DNA of 9,328 nucleotides, taken from Akkermansiaceae bacterium UBA7890. GTDB lineage: Bacteria > Verrucomicrobiota > Verrucomicrobiia > Verrucomicrobiales > Akkermansiaceae. Location: the NCBI GenBank assembly GCA_002501065.1, contig DLRK01000079.1, positions 1 to 9,328 on the forward strand, in the 5' to 3' direction. The notes under the pieces were generated by a model. It worked only from the letters and a program-made list of their open reading frames with translations. It was not told where the DNA came from and did not search any database. Shown here piece by piece: positions 7,362 to 9,328 of the stretch (the first letter of the stretch is position 1; the number at the start of each line of letters is the position of its first letter). The position numbers and the translations under genes were made by a program.

Positions 7362-8774
7362 TTACTTCACGATTCTCTTCATCCGCGCGGTCAGCTTACG
7401 CACCAGTTCGGGATGGCTCTTCCAGAGATTCGATTGCTCGAAAGGGTCTGCGGAGAGATTGTAGAGCTGGCCCCTGGGATCATCCGGCCCGGGCTTGACC
7501 CGCTTGGGATTGGAGAATCCGCCTGATCCAAGCTGATCGATAAGTTTCCATTCCTGGTCCCGGATCATCATGGCCCCGCTTCCGGCCCTCATCACAAGGG
7601 GCCCCCTTGGGGGATGTTTGGCGGAGGAATCGGTCAGAACGGGGAGGAAACTTTCGCTGTCGAGATCGCCTTTGTCCGGCAATTTTCCGTTCACCAGTTC
7701 GGCGAAGGTGGCGAGAAGATCAGTAAAGCAGACGAGGTGATGGGTTACCGATCCGGCTTCCACCACGCCGGGCCAGCGCACCAGGAAGGGCATGCGGTGC
7801 CCCGCTTCCCAGGCATCCGCTTTCATCCCCCGCAATCCTCCCGCGGAGTCATGTCCAGAGCGCTGCACATCCACGTCATACCAAACCGGGCCGTTATCCG
7901 AGGTGAAGATAACGAGGGTGTCCTCAGCCATCTTCCGGGTTTCCAGCCCTTGCAGCACCCGGCCGACTTCGGCATCCACCATGCTGCAGAATTCACCGTA
8001 GATCCCCGCGCCGCTTTTCCCCCTGAACCGGGGGGAGGGCAACCAGGGGGTGTGGGGGGCCGGGTAGGCCAGATAGAGGAAGAGAGGGTTTCCCTCCTTG
8101 GGGTCGTGGTCGGCAATTACGGCCAGGGCTTCTCTGGTGAAGCGAGGCAGGACATCGTCGAGTTTGAGATCAGGAGCGATGCCGCCACCCCGCCAGAAGG
8201 CTCCCTGGATGCGGGACCAGCCCGGGGTATTGTTGGCTTCTATCGTCTTGGTGGGGGGCTCTACGGCACGGTTTCCGCGGATGTAGAAGTAGGGAGGAAT
8301 GTCGGTGGAGGCCCGGATACCGAAGAAGGACTCGAAGCCGACATCCACCGGTCCGCCCGGGAGAGGCTTGTCGTAGCCGTTCTCCTTGAAGCCCAGGTGC
8401 CACTTGCCCACCATGGCGGTGTGGTAGCCCTTCTCCTTGAGAAGGGAGGCCACGGTGAGTTGCCCGGTCTCGATTGAAGGCTGTGTGCGCCACGCGCCCG
8501 TATTGGCGCGGAAGGGATACCTCCCGGTCAGGAGACCGTAGCGCGAGAGGTGACAGAGGGGCCCCGGGGCGTGGGCATCGGTGAAGCGCATCCCATCCCG
8601 GGCCAGCTTGTCGAGATGGGGAGTGGGGATCTTCGATTCCGGGTTGTAGGCGGTGAGGTCACCGTAACCCATGTCATCGACCAGAATGACGAGGATATTG
8701 GGAGGCTTCGCCCCGGAGGCCTGAGGGAGAAGGCCTGCTGAAAGCAGGGAGATGAGGAAGAGGCAGGTGCGCAT
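7362..8774 (-). CDS. Secreted sulfatase with atypical CxLxR maturation motif
   Basis: A 470-residue sulfatase (alkaline phosphatase superfamily, formylglycine-dependent S1 type), exported by a signal peptide (about 1-21). Family landmarks are in order: ILVDDMGYGD with metal-binding D33 and D34; CHLSRYGLLTGRYPFR from C74; GKWHLG (K124, H126); PHTPW (H241); SDNGP with D293 and N294; the GHRMPFLVRWPG segment at 325-336; and WKLI...LYNL near the C-terminus. The nucleophile Cys is present, but the usual C-x-P-x-R reads C-H-L-S-R, with Leu76 (codon CTC, one base from CCC) replacing the Pro recognised during oxidation of Cys to formylglycine. Otherwise length and motifs are intact. Resemblance is to arylsulfatase/GALNS-like enzymes; the substrate, probably a sulfated glycan, is not determinable. 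The start at 8774 fits the signal peptide; the frame stays open further upstream but only by running over the neighbouring sulfatase. It starts 11 bases after that gene's stop, without a visible Shine-Dalgarno. Confidence 0.93.
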   Translation of the reverse strand: MRTCLFLISLLSAGLLPQASGAKPPNILVILVDDMGYGDLTAYNPESKIPTPHLDKLARDGMRFTDAHAPGPLCHLSRYGLLTGRYPFRANTGAWRTQPSIETGQLTVASLLKEKGYHTAMVGKWHLGFKENGYDKPLPGGPVDVGFESFFGIRASTDIPPYFYIRGNRAVEPPTKTIEANNTPGWSRIQGAFWRGGGIAPDLKLDDVLPRFTREALAVIADHDPKEGNPLFLYLAYPAPHTPWLPSPRFRGKSGAGIYGEFCSMVDAEVGRVLQGLETRKMAEDTLVIFTSDNGPVWYDVDVQRSGHDSAGGLRGMKADAWEAGHRMPFLVRWPGVVEAGSVTHHLVCFTDLLATFAELVNGKLPDKGDLDSESFLPVLTDSSAKHPPRGPLVMRAGSGAMMIRDQEWKLIDQLGSGGFSNPKRVKPGPDDPRGQLYNLSADPFEQSNLWKSHPELVRKLTARMKRIVK

Positions 8775-8785
8775 GGGGACGGTTG

Positions 8786-9328
8786 TTACCGGGGAAGCCA
8801 GACGAGATCCGCCCAGAGCGGGGTATCGTTCTTCGAGGCCGCCCCATCGCGGGTGGCACCGCTGGTTACGATTCTGGAGAGCCGGGCGAGCAGGGTCTTC
8901 TCCACTTCCCCATGATTGGCCAGGACATTGCTCTTCTCCCCCGGGTCGAGGTGCAGGTCGTAGAGTTCGCGTTTCTCGGCTTTTTTCGTGCCTTCCATGA
9001 CCAGTTTCCACTTTCCGGACCGGATTGCGAAGCGCCCGTTCATGGCGTGGTGAATGACGGGAGGACGGGGTGGGGGAGTGGACTTGGGGCCAGTCCATGC
9101 CCGATGAAAACTGATACTGTCCTCGCCGGACCGGACTGGGAGTGGCTTGTCGAGGATGGCGGCGAAGGTGGCGAGAAGGTCGGTCTGGCAGATCGGTTCG
9201 GTCCACCGGGAGCCCGGCCTGACCCTGGCCGGCCAACGCAGGAAAAAGGGGACCCGGTGACCTCCTTCATAGATGGAGCGCTTGCCCTCGCGATAGGGGC
9301 CGGAGCTGTGGTGTCCAAATTTCTGGAT
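8786..9328 (-). CDS. Sulfatase, C-terminal part only (N-terminus outside window)
   Basis: The last 180 codons of a second sulfatase, whose start and catalytic N-terminus lie beyond the right edge. The visible part begins at IQKFGHHSSGPYREGK and contains the characteristic IYEGGHRVPFFLRWPA block, the QTDLLATFA helix, IRSGKWKLV and LYDLHLDPGE, matching the C-terminal half of formylglycine-dependent S1 sulfatases. It is similar in layout to the complete sulfatase just downstream (shared GHR-PF-RWP, TDLLATFA, WKL and LY-L blocks), so the two are probably paralogues in the same operon, separated by 11 bases. The maturation motif cannot be inspected here. Substrate unknown. Confidence 0.92.
   Translation of the reverse strand: MQKFGHHSSGPYREGKRSIYEGGHRVPFFLRWPARVRPGSRWTEPICQTDLLATFAAILDKPLPVRSGEDSISFHRAWTGPKSTPPPRPPVIHHAMNGRFAIRSGKWKLVMEGTKKAEKRELYDLHLDPGEKSNVLANHGEVEKTLLARLSRIVTSGATRDGAASKNDTPLWADLVWLPR

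Noticed and set aside
7362..9236. A 624-residue version of the complete sulfatase with a long N-terminal extension
   Set aside because: The extra about 154 residues read through the neighbouring sulfatase in another frame and precede a good signal peptide; the start at 8774 is far more likely.

Overview
The window looks like a chromosomal segment from a GC-rich member of the Planctomycetota-Verrucomicrobiota (PVC) group, most likely Verrucomicrobiota. Three things point there. One is a paired set of DUF1592-type cytochrome and DUF1552 proteins, families largely expanded in PVC bacteria. Another is exported sulfatases in tandem. The third is a PEP-CTERM surface protein ending in a VPEP motif, a hydrophobic helix and four arginines. 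I see no RNA genes, CRISPR array, insertion sequence or phage gene.

Left block (1-4536), all on the minus strand. In transcription order it holds an SDR-family NAD(P)-dependent dehydrogenase, then a large secreted multidomain c-type-haem protein (DUF1587/1595/1592/1588/1585 architecture with an extra N-terminal jelly-roll-like module), then a Tat-exported DUF1552 protein whose C-terminus lies beyond base 1. The last two genes overlap by 4 bases (ATGA), so they are probably translated together. The SDR gene is about 100 bp upstream and may or may not share the transcript.

Middle block (4537-7072), plus strand. A 272-bp divergent intergenic region with an AT-rich island leads into a PEP-CTERM protein gene, closed by a strong intrinsic terminator. 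It is followed by a secreted, short homologue of neutral ceramidases.

Right block (7362-9328), minus strand, convergent with the ceramidase-like gene. It contains two adjacent sulfatase genes separated by 11 bp. The upstream one is cut by the right window edge, and the downstream one is complete but has Leu in place of Pro in the sulfatase maturation motif (C-H-L-S-R).

Taken together, the genes suggest periplasmic or extracellular breakdown of sulfated or amide-linked polymers or lipids, with an export-associated haem/DUF1552 pair of unknown biochemical role. I do not see clear evidence of an undescribed defence, mobile or RNA-based system. The most unusual sequence-level points are the CxLxR sulfatase motif, the divergent HxxSHH motif in the DUF1552 protein, the extra N-terminal module of the DUF1592 protein, and a possible sigma-54-like element upstream of the PEP-CTERM gene.
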